From the NCBI RefSeq assembly GCF_035222275.1, contig NC_085884.1:1-64000 (forward strand): 64,000 nucleotides of DNA, in the 5' to 3' direction. Made by a program: the position numbers and the translations under genes. Source of the DNA: Podospora bellae-mahoneyi (Eukaryota > Ascomycota > Sordariomycetes > Sordariales > Podosporaceae). The notes below the pieces were generated by a model. It was not told the origin of the DNA. It made no database searches and worked only from the letters and a program-made list of their open reading frames with translations. Below, piece by piece: positions 43,123 through 55,115 of this stretch; within the stretch, counting starts at the first letter, position 1; every line of letters begins with the position of its first letter.

Positions 43123-44595
43123 ATGTACTCCGAATCCAAAGACCGCGTTGCACATCGCGGAAGCTCGCCGTTTGTCCTCGGCGCTATGTCGTCGGCCCTC
43201 GTTGAGACCAACAATGAAACGCAGGTTCAACCACACACACCCGCAGGGCAGGGAGCGAACAGATATGCCACGCCAAAGTTCCAGGGTCAAAACACCACCT
43301 CTTATTCTGTCATGGTCGAATCTCACAACGACGAGCCGCTTCACCAGCGACTCTCCACAGCCCAAGATACTCCTCACGATAAGGGCCCGAAATTTCTCGA
43401 CTGGGTGCATTTCGAAGAAGCTACTCTTCCTCCGCGAGAAACCGCCCGAAAGTCCCGTCTCGAAAAGATATTCTCCCCGCTCAACTCGGTCAAAGCCGAA
43501 CTCCCTGGCCACGTCAGCATTGAAGGCTTCGGTGGCATCGCCGAGACGACTCACAACCTCTTCCGCTCTGTCAAAAAAGACGATTTCATGCGATCTGAGC
43601 GCATCATCCACCTGCCCAAATCGACCGTCGATAAGGCATCCAAACGGGAGCTTGAAAGACTGGAGAATGAGCTCTTTGACCTGACAAAGTACAACGGGGA
43701 TAGCTGTGACTACCTAACCGTTATCACTTGGGCCGAGGAGGGGATTTCGGGCACCGTTACCCTCTTTAGAGTCATTTTCGAGGGCGAAGACGAGATAGTT
43801 GGGCTCCAGCCTGTAGCGGCGATGCAAAACGTCCCCAACCCCGTGCTGGTGAAAATGAGAACCCACGAGAGGATCCAGAGAAAAGCGGTATTTGTACCAG
43901 CTGACAAGGAAGCGGAAACGTTCAAATGGACGGCAACTTCGGCGCATTCGAGGGGGAGAAAGCCGTCTTATGTCAGGCTTGAAGGTGGCAACAGTGACGA
44001 CCGACGGCCCGTTTCACCTGCATTGAGGGATCTTCGATCATCCAGCCATAGCCGAAGCCATAGCCGTCATGGTGCGCTGGCGGACGCAGATGGGGTTCGT
44101 GCTACAGTACCGCAATTTGTAGCTTTGATGCACGGATATAGAGCCTTGTTGGAGGAAGTCGAGTCGAGCAGCACGAGGCAGGTGACAACAGCAGACGGTG
44201 AGGCTCTGCCAGCTGTCACTCTGCTCAAACGCCCACGGTCGAACCCGCACGAGGGAGACAGTGTGCATGTGGCTGTTTTGGTTCCAGATCAGGCTGCCTG
44301 GGCTGACAGGGAGATGCTCTGGATCGGTGAGGGTATCCTAGAGCTGCGGAAAAGAAAATACTGGGGCCTCATTGAGCGGCCGAGAAGCCGGAGCAAGAAT
44401 AGAAGCAGAAGCAGGAGCAGAAGTAGAAGTCGGGACCAAAGTCAAAGTCGAAGGCCAGAAACCCATTCACGCCATTCCAATGGGGGCCACGCCCGTCGGC
44501 GAAGTCGTAGCCGCAGCCGCAGTCGGAGCCGAAGTCACTATGGTCACGACTCGAGGAGTCGTAGCAGACACATTGCACTGGACTCTTTTCTATAG
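43123..44595 (+). CDS. Uncharacterised protein with C-terminal RS repeats
   Basis: An intronless gene of 490 aa from the ATG at 43,123. Residues 1-90 are polar and probably disordered. A central part (about 95-290) has LDWVHFEEATLP, LEKIFSPLNSVKAELPGHVSIEGFGGIAET and a charged helix, ELERLENELFDLTKY, suggesting a folded fungal-specific domain that I cannot name. From residue 419 the tail is a run of Arg-Ser dipeptides and Arg/Ser-rich blocks up to the stop. RS tails are typical of splicing-related and nuclear-speckle proteins and are phosphorylated by SR kinases. No RRM is present. Nuclear location and RNA-linked work are inferred only from this tail. Confidence 0.75.
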   Translation: MYSESKDRVAHRGSSPFVLGAMSSALVETNNETQVQPHTPAGQGANRYATPKFQGQNTTSYSVMVESHNDEPLHQRLSTAQDTPHDKGPKFLDWVHFEEATLPPRETARKSRLEKIFSPLNSVKAELPGHVSIEGFGGIAETTHNLFRSVKKDDFMRSERIIHLPKSTVDKASKRELERLENELFDLTKYNGDSCDYLTVITWAEEGISGTVTLFRVIFEGEDEIVGLQPVAAMQNVPNPVLVKMRTHERIQRKAVFVPADKEAETFKWTATSAHSRGRKPSYVRLEGGNSDDRRPVSPALRDLRSSSHSRSHSRHGALADADGVRATVPQFVALMHGYRALLEEVESSSTRQVTTADGEALPAVTLLKRPRSNPHEGDSVHVAVLVPDQAAWADREMLWIGEGILELRKRKYWGLIERPRSRSKNRSRSRSRSRSRDQSQSRRPETHSRHSNGGHARRRSRSRSRSRSRSHYGHDSRSRSRHIALDSFL

Positions 44596-44735
44596 GGGGC
44601 GTGCTGTTTAATTGGTACCCCGTCATCAATGATGTTTCAAAATTGGTCATGACGATAGTTCATTAGACTGTCAGGGCTAAGATCGTAGATCAGTCACCTG
44701 ATAGGATGCTCAGATCCAGAAAAGCAAACCGAGTA

Positions 44736-46685
44736 TTACTCATTATCATTCATGAACCTCTGGAGCCATCGATTCCGCCCGGTAAAGCTTCTGAATTTCT
44801 TGCCAAAGATCCTAAAAGACCAAAGATTAGCATTTGTTCCACAAAAAATGAAGCAGAACTACTTACCATAACGGGATTGTCAACAAAGTGACAAAGACAA
44901 ACAGCGCCCCGAGGATACAAAACACAACAAGCGGACCCTGCTGTTGCAGCCACCCATTGACAAAGTAGGTCAAGCCAAATGTCAACAGATTCCTAGTATT
45001 TATGGCCACAAATGCCTCTTCGTTCAGTTCACGGTAACTGTCCACAATGTATCCAAACACACAGGTGGCGGCAAACACCAAGCTCATGTTGGCCAGCCCA
45101 AAGCACAGCACTGGACCCGACCAATGTGTCTGGTACTCAACAGAGGCGCCAAATCCAAAAAACCCAACAACTCCCGTTATCAGAGAAACGGCCATAAGAG
45201 GGAGACGGAACTCTGGCTCGTAGATTCCCCTGTTTTTCTTGGTGAGGTAGATGCAGATCCAATCGTTAAGAGGACCTGAAATGAGCTCGCCGATGATGGT
45301 CAAGATGAACGGGGATAAGCTGATCAGGCCGGTCTGACTGATGGTGAAGTTGTATGGAGGGTTCACAAAAATGACTGCGTTCACGACGGAAAAAACGACA
45401 ATCCAAGTGATGACGGTTCCTGAATATCGTGAGTGGGGCTGACAACTCAGGGGTTCAGGGGCTCAGGGGCAATCCAAAAGGGCCCACTCACCGTATACTA
45501 GGAATCCCCAAAACACAGCTGGATAAAATAACAATACCACAGGTCTCACAAACGGCTTCCACCCCGGAGCTCGAGAGTACCGCCCAGTATAGACCCTCAA
45601 CGACTCCCAATAAGTATGCTTTCTCTCGGCCGCTTCCAACGTTGCCTGTTCGGTGACATTCGACCCATGTCCTCCCTCAGTAAAAGAAGAAACATGCTGC
45701 AACTGCACCTCATGCTCCCTCCCCAGCCTCATATTCCTCACACTGCCCTCTTCTGTTTCTTCTTTCCCCTTTGCCACAGGCACAGGAACAACCGCGTCCC
45801 TCCTATAGGCCGTCTCCGGTACTGCAAAAATAACACCTAACCCCAAAACCCCAAACAGAATCGCGCACACCCCAAACGTCCATTGGTACCCCTCCCGCTC
45901 GATTATATACCCAGCCACCAACGCGCCCCCGCTGATTCCCGTCAGCAAAAATAAATTCCACACCGCAATCCTCGTCGCCCGCTCGTGAACAAAGTATAAG
46001 TCTCCAATTGTGCACTGTACCAAGACCTCATAGGGTGCCATGCCGATACCCGCAATAATTCTACTTGCCAGAAAGGAGTCGTATTCCTTGACTGCAGCGC
46101 CCCAGATGCAAGTAATGAACATGATGAAGATGGCAACGAGGTAGACGGGTCGGCGGCCGATGATTTTGGCTAAGGGGTTGGTGATGAACAACCCGAGACC
46201 TATGCAGAGGATGAGCCAGGCGGTAGAATGGGCGAGGACGTCAAGGGTAATGTCAAGGTTGTGGGCTATTTCGACAAAGCCGGGGGACAGCATGGGACCG
46301 TAGGCTCCGACGACGGCAGCGGAGAGGGAGGTAATTAGGAGGATGAGTTCCTTTCGCCATTGTGGCCACTGGTCCGGTGTGTGTTAGATGAGGGGGAGAA
46401 CAGGGCAGAGGAAGCTGGACGTACGTTGAGGGGGTCGTTGGGGCTGTCAGATGGCTGAGGGACGAGAATCACGTTTTTGTAGCGGCCGGTGCCGTGTTTC
46501 AGTTGATCTCGTGGTATGTAGGCAAATTCGGGAGGGAGGTCATCTTGGTCAGACATGAAAGCTGTGGGCAGTTCCCGCATTAGTTGGCCTAGGTGTTCCA
46601 GTGATGGTTTTTGGTTTCGCAGAGAAAGCTTACCCGTGCCAGGCACGACTTCCATCTTTTTACAGTCCAGTATTCCGAAAGGCAT
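44736..46685 (-). CDS. MFS transporter, HOL1/DHA1-like
   Basis: Five exons (46,685-46,634; 46,561-46,425; 46,368-45,492; 45,419-44,867; 44,811-44,736) with introns of 72, 56, 72 and 55 nt give 564 aa, in frame throughout. Family marks are KNVILVPQPSDSPNDPLNWPQWRKE just before helix 1, MLSPGFVEIAHNLDIT, GLGLFITNPLAKIIGRRPVYL (motif A) and a long acidic central loop. The last short exon encodes a basic tail. Family members include yeast Hol1-type transporters of cations and polyamines, and many fungal members have unknown cargo. The start is uncertain: ATGs at 46,685, 46,655 and 46,553 are all possible, the last (MSDQDDLPPEF) if the first intron lies in the 5' UTR. Confidence 0.85.
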
Positions 46686-47639
46686 GCTGGCAAACAGTAC
46701 TGCGACTTGTGAAGCCGCAGCTGTAGGGGAAGAGGAAAAGCTGAGCAGTGTAGAGTAGCGGCAAGCAGTTAAAATAGTCCACCCTGTGGTCGAACCTTGG
46801 GTCTGAGCGGGGAAGGCACGCGGATATGGGATGGAAACAACAAAATGGACGACGACGACGTGAAGCACAGACCCGGAAACTCTGAACCGCGCGCCAATCT
46901 CCCCACATTGAGGAGACGATCGGTCCCTGAAGGCAGGTTGAAAGCACTCGTCAACACAAACAAATACTCTTTTCCCTTCTCCTGGCCCATCCTAACATCC
47001 TGCTATACCTACTTCCCTCCACAGACTTCCCCATACGAAGCACGACCCCGGTGTAACGCTTCATGAATTTGTTACCATGCCCGCTACCTATGCAATAAAC
47101 ATTCGGAAAAATGCAGGTTAAAGTCAAAGTCTCGCGGCATCCAAAAGCTCCTAACCATGGCTGACGCTATTCTACACCCCTTGCACCAACGACCCGCCGG
47201 CAAAAAATGATGTCGGTACTCCGTAATCTTTGCTTTGTCCCATTCTGCACAGTTCTCCAACTTGACTCCAGATTAATTACATGCGGGGAACGACATTGTG
47301 TATGGCAAGCGGCAGTTGGGGTGGTGCCAAGGTGTGGCCTGAGACATGTGTCTGGGTTGGGTAACATTTAGAACAAATACGGACACTGCTATGTAGAATC
47401 AATGAAGATCTTGGGATAAAGAGGTACAATTGAAGAGTGCAGCCAGCCATGTGAGAAGTTCTACAGCAATGACTCCTCCAGATGCAAAATGCGCAGACGG
47501 CGTGCGTTCCCCCAGCAGCTCGTCGAAGGCAGCTTAAAGTACCCTTTGGGAGAGGAGACGCTCTGGGTATGTGTCGTTTGGCTTTACAAAGTTGAGCAAG
47601 TAGCTTAGTGAGCGGGTGAGACAGCATCCGCTGACTGTA
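46686..47639. other. Intergenic
   Basis: Promoter side of the HOL1-like gene and about 700 bp of unassigned sequence. Frames here have no domain features. Confidence 0.45.
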
Positions 47640-47985
47640 TCTGGAGAGGAGGTGACAGAGAGGGTACCTCAAACGGGTCGTTTTCGTAAACGTCTTGCAT
47701 CTTGGCTGCCTCACGCTCACAGTGAATCCAGTCATTCTGAATGATGCAGAGGACGTCGATCTAGCTATATTCAAGGGCCTTTACTACGTACTGTGTGAAC
47801 CCGATAACTTCCCGGATGGTCTTTAGAATGCCATCCCGGCATATCCATCTAAGCCCGTCCACCTAGGTAGCTTTGGTCGTAGTAAGTGTCTGCGATAAGC
47901 CCCAGCAGTAGCTCAGCGCAATATTCGGTCGAAGCTGGCTGTTGTGTCTCAAACCCAACTTCGATCACCCGAGTACTAGATACCT
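47640..47985 (-). pseudogene. HET-domain (heterokaryon incompatibility) gene remnant
   Basis: Reading the minus strand through stops gives the hallmark order of a fungal HET domain: VIEVGFET, then IALSYCWG (near 47,905), KTIREVI, IDVLCIIQNDW (47,727-47,760) and EREAAKMQDVYEN. It is broken by TAG at 47,761-47,763, where the family has TGG in the LWID motif, by TAG at 47,863-47,865, and by a one-base frame change just before IALSYCWG. HET proteins mediate non-self recognition between fungal individuals and trigger cell death, and decayed copies are common near chromosome ends. TGG to TAG is the change expected from RIP or from ordinary decay. Flanking parts of the gene up to about 48,300 may be present but are too degraded to read. 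Confidence 0.7.
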
Positions 47986-48980
47986 TGGTAACCGAGCAAG
48001 AGTGTTCATTTCGCGCTCAGTATGCAGCAATGCCGGATTCGATGGGGTTAGCTAAACTGAGACAGTTCTGCGGCTCTTCACGCTGTTAGTGAGGAAAATA
48101 TCATCAAACCCATAATAGGCTCACCTCCAATCGTTTTGAATATCTCTATGTAATAATACCTGTGGTCACCATCGAACTGGTACTGTATCGCCAAAGGAGC
48201 CATCCCCAGGCCACGACGTAACCGTTGTAGCCGATTTTAAGGAATTCTCCGTAAATGCCTCCAGTGGCTCGATGATAACCCAGTCTTAATCGCTGCATAC
48301 CACGGCTGTCTCGCAGAGCTGGTCAAGATAGGTGTGAAGGGTCAAAGTCGTCTGGCGTTGTGATGGCACGTCGAGCCATTTGCCATTCTCCTCGGCACAT
48401 GGTGGATCGTTTGGCATTCAGGTCCGTCGTCGTAGGTAGGAATGGAATCAATCCATGTCGAACATGGCATACATAAATGAAGCAGTAAAAGCTCTCTCGG
48501 TTCCTTAACAAATGCAAAGAATAGCCTCAAAAGAGGCCTATGATATTGATACTGGGTTGCCGCCAGTCCAAAAAATACTGGACATGCCTCCGACGGCCCC
48601 TGTGTCCGCTATATCCTATACTAAGGCTCTACTATCCAAGATAGTCTGAGTATGCAAGGTTGAAGAAAGAAGATATAAGACAAATATATGCAAAGAAAAG
48701 AACAAATCACCAAGCTCCCCAACCCCCCTCCTCATCGGTATCGTGAGCAACTCCAACGACCCAAAAAATCTTTGTCTTTCCACAAAAGCACTCGCACAAC
48801 GGGGTATGTTGTCTCATCTACGCAAAGAAGAATGACTCCTTGTATCCCATGCCGCCCATTTCCTCTTCAACCCCCTTGCCCCTGTCCCTGACCTGCTTGG
48901 GTTGGTTGCCCTATCCCCCAGAATTTGAACCCGGCCACCCATCTTTTGTTCCTGGCTTGCTGGGCGGTCCAAAAAGATAG
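47986..48980. other. Intergenic, possible decayed HET flank
   Basis: About 1 kb without an intact frame. The part next to the HET remnant may be its N-terminal coding region after decay. The right half leads into the 3' end of the DUF1479 gene. Confidence 0.4.
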
Positions 48981-51422
48981 TCACCGACCCGCATCTGTGT
49001 CCTGTTCTTTGCCCTTGCCCTTGTCCTCGCGCTTGACCTCTGACGTTGGAGCCGGCGACGACTCGCTCTCGGCTTCATCCCTGCTCCGCTTCCTGGTGTT
49101 GCCTGTCCTCTTGGCCATGTAGAAGTCGTACCGGTCGGGAAACAGGATGATGTTGGCCAACCTGGCGACTTCAGCCTCGGCCCTAGTGACAGAGTTGGAT
49201 TTGCCGGCAGCTGCGGCGGCGACAGAGTCGTCCATCTCGACATCGGCATCCGGGCTTCCACCGTTGGTGTCGGCGGGCGGCGTGGGTGCAACGTCAAAGG
49301 GCGCAAGACCCATGGCTTGCAGTCCCGCTGGCCCACCAATCTCGGCAATCTCGGTCTCACCAACACGACCAATGTGTGTCGCCTCGCTTCCGAGCCCGCT
49401 GCCGGTGGAGTCAAAGTCGGGACTGGGGTGACCTCGCTGAAAGGTCTTGCGCTGGCGTGCAAGGTAGAGGGCGTTGTTTTGTGTGAGCGGCGCGGCCGGG
49501 ACGTAGACGAGAATCGAGACGGGGCGGCTAGGGGGCTTGTCTTCATCGCCCATGGGCGGCGGCGTTGGTGCGCGGCTCGCCATGACGTTGGGGTTGGAGG
49601 TGATGTGATAGGCCAGGTCGGGGTGCCAGACAATGTAGTCGCCCGTCTGCAGGGTAGGGATGGTGACAAGAGTCTTGCGAAGGTGCAGGTGAGGATGCCA
49701 CAGCTCCGTCAACCGTTGCGCGTGGCCAGGAACAGCACCGTGGATGATGGTGGATTGCTCCTTGTCGAGCGCCCAGTTGGACGGGTCCAGGAAGGCTTCC
49801 CACTCGGGGCCATCACGGCGTTCTGGAGCCTTGGTCTTGGGGGAAAAGAAAGGACGGAGCAGAAAGTAGGCGGTGGCCAGCTTGGGGCTGGGGAGCAGGC
49901 GTATAAGACCAGGCTCGATGGTGCTCAGGGCGACGACACCCTGGTACATGCGGAAGACGCTGCATGCGCCGTAACCGTTGTAGAGATCAGACGTGGCGCT
50001 GACCCGGTGGGTTGGGTCCCATGGGTCATACTTTTCCCACTCGCCGTTGAACACAGCCTGGTAGGTGCCTCCACGCCCATATCCGTCGGGCTCCCAGCGC
50101 TCCAAGCTGCCATTGTCGACCTGCGCAATCACGGTGGACGAGGCAAAATCACCCAGCAACTCCAGTTCGAGCGCAGCCTTTTGCGCCTCCTCGTCCGGGG
50201 TCAGGCTTTTGCTGTCGTTTGCCACACTGTCGTCTTCGGCCTTCTTCTTCTTGCCAGCCGGCGCATCCGGACCCACCCCTCCGATGTTGGCGCCGTGGAT
50301 GCGCAAACGATCGGCATAGGCGATGGGGAAGCGCGTGACCATGCGGTCGTCGGCGTTGTTGTCCCACAGCGACATGGCGAATTTCTGGGCAGCCATGACG
50401 CGGGGGTGGGCGCGGGTGCGCACCTGGGCGGGGGTCCAGAAAAAGTCAAAGCATGTCGGATCCTGGGGCGTGGGCTCCTTGAAGTCGGTCTGCTTCTCGA
50501 GATACTTGACCGTCTCGTCGATGGTGACCTGTGCGTCGGTGCGGGGCACAACCCCGCGGATCAGGCCCAGGCCGTAGCGCTTGAGATCGCGAGAGAAGAC
50601 GGCCCTGCTCTCGGCATTGTCCATGTCGGCAAAGTCGATGCTTGGCGTGAGGTGGGAGCCGCGCTGAGCAATGTCGTCGACCTCGTCTCGCAGGGCCTCG
50701 ATCAGACGGGCCCACGAGGCCTCGAGCTCGGCCTCATGGCCCTCGACGAGGCTGCGCTTGATCTGGGCGAAGCGGGTGGGCAGCGGGACGGGCTCCTTGC
50801 CGTAAAAAGACAGCACGGGAGGCTCCATGGCGTTGGAGGTGCTGCTGACGGGGACGGGCCTGCTGCTGCTGCTGCTGCTGCTGCGGGCAGAAGCAGCGAG
50901 GAAATCAGCAGCGGTTAACGGGGGAGGACCATCGCTTTTTATTAGCGGGGCGGCAAAGGTGGCCGTAAGGTTGCGGTGCTTGAGCTTGGAGAGCCTGCGG
51001 GGGCGCTGCTGGTGCGGAAACAAGGGGAGGTAGGCGGCGCTGAGACTTCCGTTGGTAATTGGATTTACGGAGGACAGTTGGAAGGACGGGGAGGTGGGCG
51101 GCGGGAGCGTGACGGCTGGGGCAACTGGTGGTGCCGGAGACTGCGGGCGTTGAGGGTGGTGGCAGGTCGTGCGCCGTCGTCCGCATTGGTTGCACCGAGC
51201 TCGTGCCTCGAGACCCATGTCGTTAATACCAATCGGGTTATTGCCAGCCGGACCGGTTCCAGCGAGCGCCAGCGGTAGCGGTTCTGTTGCTGGCATTATT
51301 GGCCCTGCCACCGTTGGCCCCAGCACGTCGTGTATCGTAGATTTTGGCGGGGAGGAGGCTGTTATTGTGGTCGACGCCCTCGTCGAGACATGGACGGCGG
51401 CGCCGCTTGCTGAGCTTGCCAT
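48981..51422 (-). CDS. DUF1479 protein (Fe/2OG-dioxygenase-like), nuclear tail
   Basis: An intronless gene of 813 aa from the ATG at 51,422 (MASSASGAAV); the frame is open further upstream but only with GTG. A disordered Pro/Ser/Thr-rich leader of about 170 residues includes a CxxC..H-like patch (CNQCGRRRTTCHH) and a poly-Ser run coded by a CTG/CAG-type triplet repeat near 50,860. The DUF1479 core follows from about residue 185: LPTRFAQIKRSLV, GLGLIRGVVP, FDFFWTPAQVRTRAH, LYNGYGACSVFRMYQG, TLQTGDYIVWHPDLAYHI. DUF1479 proteins belong to the double-stranded-beta-helix oxygenase group; fungal substrates are unknown. The C-terminus KRTGNTRKRSRDE is a bipartite nuclear signal. High GC3 makes long antisense frames, which are not genes. 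Confidence 0.88.
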   Translation of the reverse strand: MASSASGAAVHVSTRASTTITASSPPKSTIHDVLGPTVAGPIMPATEPLPLALAGTGPAGNNPIGINDMGLEARARCNQCGRRRTTCHHPQRPQSPAPPVAPAVTLPPPTSPSFQLSSVNPITNGSLSAAYLPLFPHQQRPRRLSKLKHRNLTATFAAPLIKSDGPPPLTAADFLAASARSSSSSSSRPVPVSSTSNAMEPPVLSFYGKEPVPLPTRFAQIKRSLVEGHEAELEASWARLIEALRDEVDDIAQRGSHLTPSIDFADMDNAESRAVFSRDLKRYGLGLIRGVVPRTDAQVTIDETVKYLEKQTDFKEPTPQDPTCFDFFWTPAQVRTRAHPRVMAAQKFAMSLWDNNADDRMVTRFPIAYADRLRIHGANIGGVGPDAPAGKKKKAEDDSVANDSKSLTPDEEAQKAALELELLGDFASSTVIAQVDNGSLERWEPDGYGRGGTYQAVFNGEWEKYDPWDPTHRVSATSDLYNGYGACSVFRMYQGVVALSTIEPGLIRLLPSPKLATAYFLLRPFFSPKTKAPERRDGPEWEAFLDPSNWALDKEQSTIIHGAVPGHAQRLTELWHPHLHLRKTLVTIPTLQTGDYIVWHPDLAYHITSNPNVMASRAPTPPPMGDEDKPPSRPVSILVYVPAAPLTQNNALYLARQRKTFQRGHPSPDFDSTGSGLGSEATHIGRVGETEIAEIGGPAGLQAMGLAPFDVAPTPPADTNGGSPDADVEMDDSVAAAAAGKSNSVTRAEAEVARLANIILFPDRYDFYMAKRTGNTRKRSRDEAESESSPAPTSEVKREDKGKGKEQDTDAGR

Positions 51423-54400
51423 TGTGCCCGACTGATCATCGAGTCTGTCTGCGGTCCTGGTCGAAGGTCGTACTGCATGAGTTGGAGAGAGGAATGGGGA
51501 TGGTGGGCAGGCCTCTGGACTTTTACGGCTTCTCGCTTCCTGCTCCCTCTCGGCGGGCACGCCTCTCTGGGGAAACTTCGGCCCAACTCGCAGCTAGCAC
51601 TTTAGCCTTGCTCCTCCGAGATGCCTGTCCCTCTCGTAGGTTGTCTCGATTCGACTCCAGTCCAGCCCAGTCCACCAGTCCAGTCGTCTTGTTGCCCCTT
51701 TCCCTCGATGCTGCCTTGGTCTTGGTTTGCTGTGTCTTGGTCTTGGTTGTGGATGTCGGGTGTTGGTGTCGATCAACGTCGTCCGAGGTGTCAATCAGTC
51801 AGTCAGTCAGTCAGTAGCAGCAGCAAGCTGGAGGCCAGTGTGTGGATGCATCGTCGAGTAATAAGGCAGCCCAGGACTTTGGATGTCGGGCCAGCCAAGG
51901 CGTCGGAACAGCGACGGGCATCAATATAAAGAGAGTCCCTCGTTATCTTTAGGCAGAATGGTGGGAGAGCGGGCTCTGCGGCCGGAACCGCTAAGCATTC
52001 TCGCCAAAGCATCCAGGGCCTAGATGCCACTGGGTGCCAACAGCACTCGGTGCATCGATTTCCGCCGTCGCGTTTCCATCCCACTCCCACTCCCGTCTCA
52101 TCAGCAGCTCTGAGGTGGATGGATTTCAAGGTCCAGTTCCAGTTCCACCTCCACCACCAGGTAGGGCCGTTGGACCGTCTTCGAGCGACGAGCCAGGCCC
52201 TGTCCCAGCATGATGCGCTAAAACGGTGTGTCTGTGGGGGTTGCTTCCCCGCGGCTCCAGAGGCAAGAAAAATGGTCTGGAGAAGGAACGCGCATCCGGA
52301 ATAATTTGGTCTTTTGCGCCATGCACGCAACATCCCCCCGCCGCCATTGGTCCCAGCAGCCCGCAGTGGGGCGCTTGTCGGAACGACGACTCCGCATCGC
52401 CTGAAGAGAGTGGCGCCGCTCAGCCGCCTCACGGCCCGCCATTCCCAAGCTTGAAGCTTCGGGCGGCATCCGAACGCGACTCCACGGATGGATACCCACT
52501 CGGTATCCAAAACAATACTGCAGTAGTACCGTGAGTACCTTTTGCTCTGCTCTTCTCATTATCTAGTCTACCTGACCTCCTGTGACTTCATGTAACAGGA
52601 GTATCCGCAGTCCTCAAACAATTCAGCCTCTTTCAAGTGCCATCCGTCTCAGATTTATCTTTTTTCCCTCCTCTTCTGGTCTCCTCACCTCACGGCCCTT
52701 CCAAGGGTCCTACATACTCCATGCCGTACCCGTCAAGCACGTTTGATTCCATGTGCAGACGGCACAGACTCGGAATTGCCCCTCCTTCGCTTCCCGGGTG
52801 CTTGATCTGGTTGCCCAGAAACATCCCATCAAACGCCGTCCAATCTCATCCAATCCGTCACATGTTCATTCATGCCTTGAGCCGGTGTTCACCCGGATGG
52901 CCCAGGGGGCTGAGGGACCAACTCCCGTGTGAGCCGGGGAATAGGGGTGTGACCTCAGTCCGCCCTGTCTGAATCGGGAACACGGCTTATACCGACTACT
53001 GCTGCGTCCGGAGTCAAAGCTTGTTGTATTATCAAGCGCTCCAGCTCGTCAGTGACTAAGCTTCAGCTGATTGTCTTGACACTTTGGCCACTGCCCCTAT
53101 TTGCGAAAGCCGTTGAGAAGCCCACCGGTACAATCTCAACGCTCCCCAGTTGTATACATAGGTACTACAGCTGATTACTATCATCCCAAACCCATATAAC
53201 TTCCACTCCCGCGTCATCGGTCACCAGGGGGCATGTCCTCCCGCCCAGCTCACGCTATACCCAAAAGCACCGCCAAAACCTCGGAGCTCACCTACCTCCC
53301 AACGGCATCCTATTAGGCATCGTGTCCTTTTTGTGACTTATTTCTCTCGTGCCTTGTTCCCTACCCAAAGTAGCCTTGACACCAGTGCTGGTTGCAAATC
53401 CTAGGTCATCACGACGGTTGACCCCAGATTCATCAAGCTCACCAGGACAGACTCGGAGCATGCCGATGTTGATGCCACCACCCGTGGCGATCCCATCTCC
53501 GTCGTGGACATCACAGATCCTCCCCTCTCGGCACGATTTGCTTTCCAATCTGGTGGTAGCCTTCCCTCCCAGAGTATTATTGCGCCTGTCATGCCGTGTT
53601 GCCCTCCCCCGGATACAGAGCAATGTATCCTTCCCACAGCACAAGGTCACAACCGTCCATCCGTCCGCGTACCAGCCTGACCTGCTCTCATCCGTTCTGC
53701 CCCCCACACCCTCTCTCTCTCTCCACAAATCCCCACGATGAGATTGACGAGTGGACAAAACCCCGCAGCCTGTCCAGTCAAGTCTGGAGAAAAGGGTAAC
53801 ATTGGCCGTCTCCAATTCTCGAGCTTGGACTTTGCTGGCTGCTTGACAGAAAGCGGTATGAGCACCACCTTGTTGCTCCCTCCGGCTGCTTCGTCGACCC
53901 CCAAAAGCCTAGTCTATTCAGGCAGGTGCCGGCGTGGACAAGACGGGGGAACAACCGAGGTTATCTCACCTCTCGTTTGAAACTGCCTACTTGGATGTTT
54001 GAATTCGTCATACTCGTACGTTGTGTAATGTCGTCCTTGCTTGTGATTTCAAGAGCACAAAGAAAAGAAAAGCAGCAGTCACACGGTCTGTTTAGGAAAG
54101 GTATCGAACCCCAGAAAATTCATCACCACTAAAGCTGTAAATCACCCAGTAACCCACGTGTAAGCCACGCAAAACCAAGGATCATCTTTTCTGTCCCCCA
54201 GACATCCCCGGGTCTGGCCTCCCTAGTCAAGATAGCAAGCATACCTATACTTTACGTCAGTGCCGTGAACACTATCCGAGTCCCCCACTCACAAACACTT
54301 CTTCCCCTCAGGCACCTACATGTCAACGGTCACGGACGTTGAGTCTCCCCCCCTTCGGTACCGGCCCATTCTCATTGTATCCCGAGCGCTCTCAACCATA

Positions 54401-55115
54401 CGACCATGCCCTAGTCTTCAAACTTGACTAAGAAACCATGGAAGAATATGACCAAGTGCACGCGTGATGTACCTCGCTTATAACGAAACAGCAGACTAAG
54501 CACTACACCCGAATCCCGCCCCCATTCAGCTTCCCCTCATCATCCTCATTCCCCGAGAAAGAAAAAAAAAGGCACAAGAACCACCCGTTCATGCCAGTCC
54601 CCAGAAAGGCAGCAAGCTCCCGCACTACCATCCAGTTCTCACGCATCACGTAATGTCACCCTCCTTCTCTCTGATTCAATCTGTTGCTCCCCCATGCCAA
54701 AAATAGCTAGAGCCCATCTGGAGGGAATCGGGTACCAAGATAGATGACGATAAAGCCATCTCTGCTCAGCCAATATTTAACCACTGTCACATTCAAAACC
54801 ACACCTACATGCTGAGTTGAGCCAACAAGTTTGAGCTCGTGGGGGCCCCTTTGAATATCGAGATGCGTGTGCTCCTCGAGGCCGGTATCGGACAACCTTG
54901 CGAGCGACTCGATCTTGAGCAGGATAGAACAGCTTGATTCACGCACTCGGCGAATGCGCTTTGTCGTGGGCAACCCAGGTCAGGTAGAGAGAGAGCCTGA
55001 TAACGAGGCGGCTATTAATTGGACTCTTTCTATACCTAGTTGGATTCAAGATAACTATGTACAAAAGTGGATCTCAAACCCTTTGTAATCCGCATCTACC
55101 AACCATCGTACACCT
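51423..55115. other. Long intergenic region with CAGT microsatellite
   Basis: About 3.7 kb without a supported gene between divergent-to-tail neighbours. It includes a (TCAG)n microsatellite of five to six units at 51,793-51,815. Several open frames are short and unlike known proteins. Part is surely the long 5' region of the DUF1479 gene and the 3' UTR of the aminopeptidase. A non-coding RNA cannot be excluded. Confidence 0.45.

Noticed and set aside
49317-50918. Long plus-strand frame of 533 codons opposite the DUF1479 gene
   Set aside because: It is the antisense shadow of a GC3-rich gene; the minus frame has a clear family match and the plus frame has none.
51793-51820. TCAG tetranucleotide microsatellite
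   Set aside because: An ordinary short microsatellite upstream of a gene; no sign of function.
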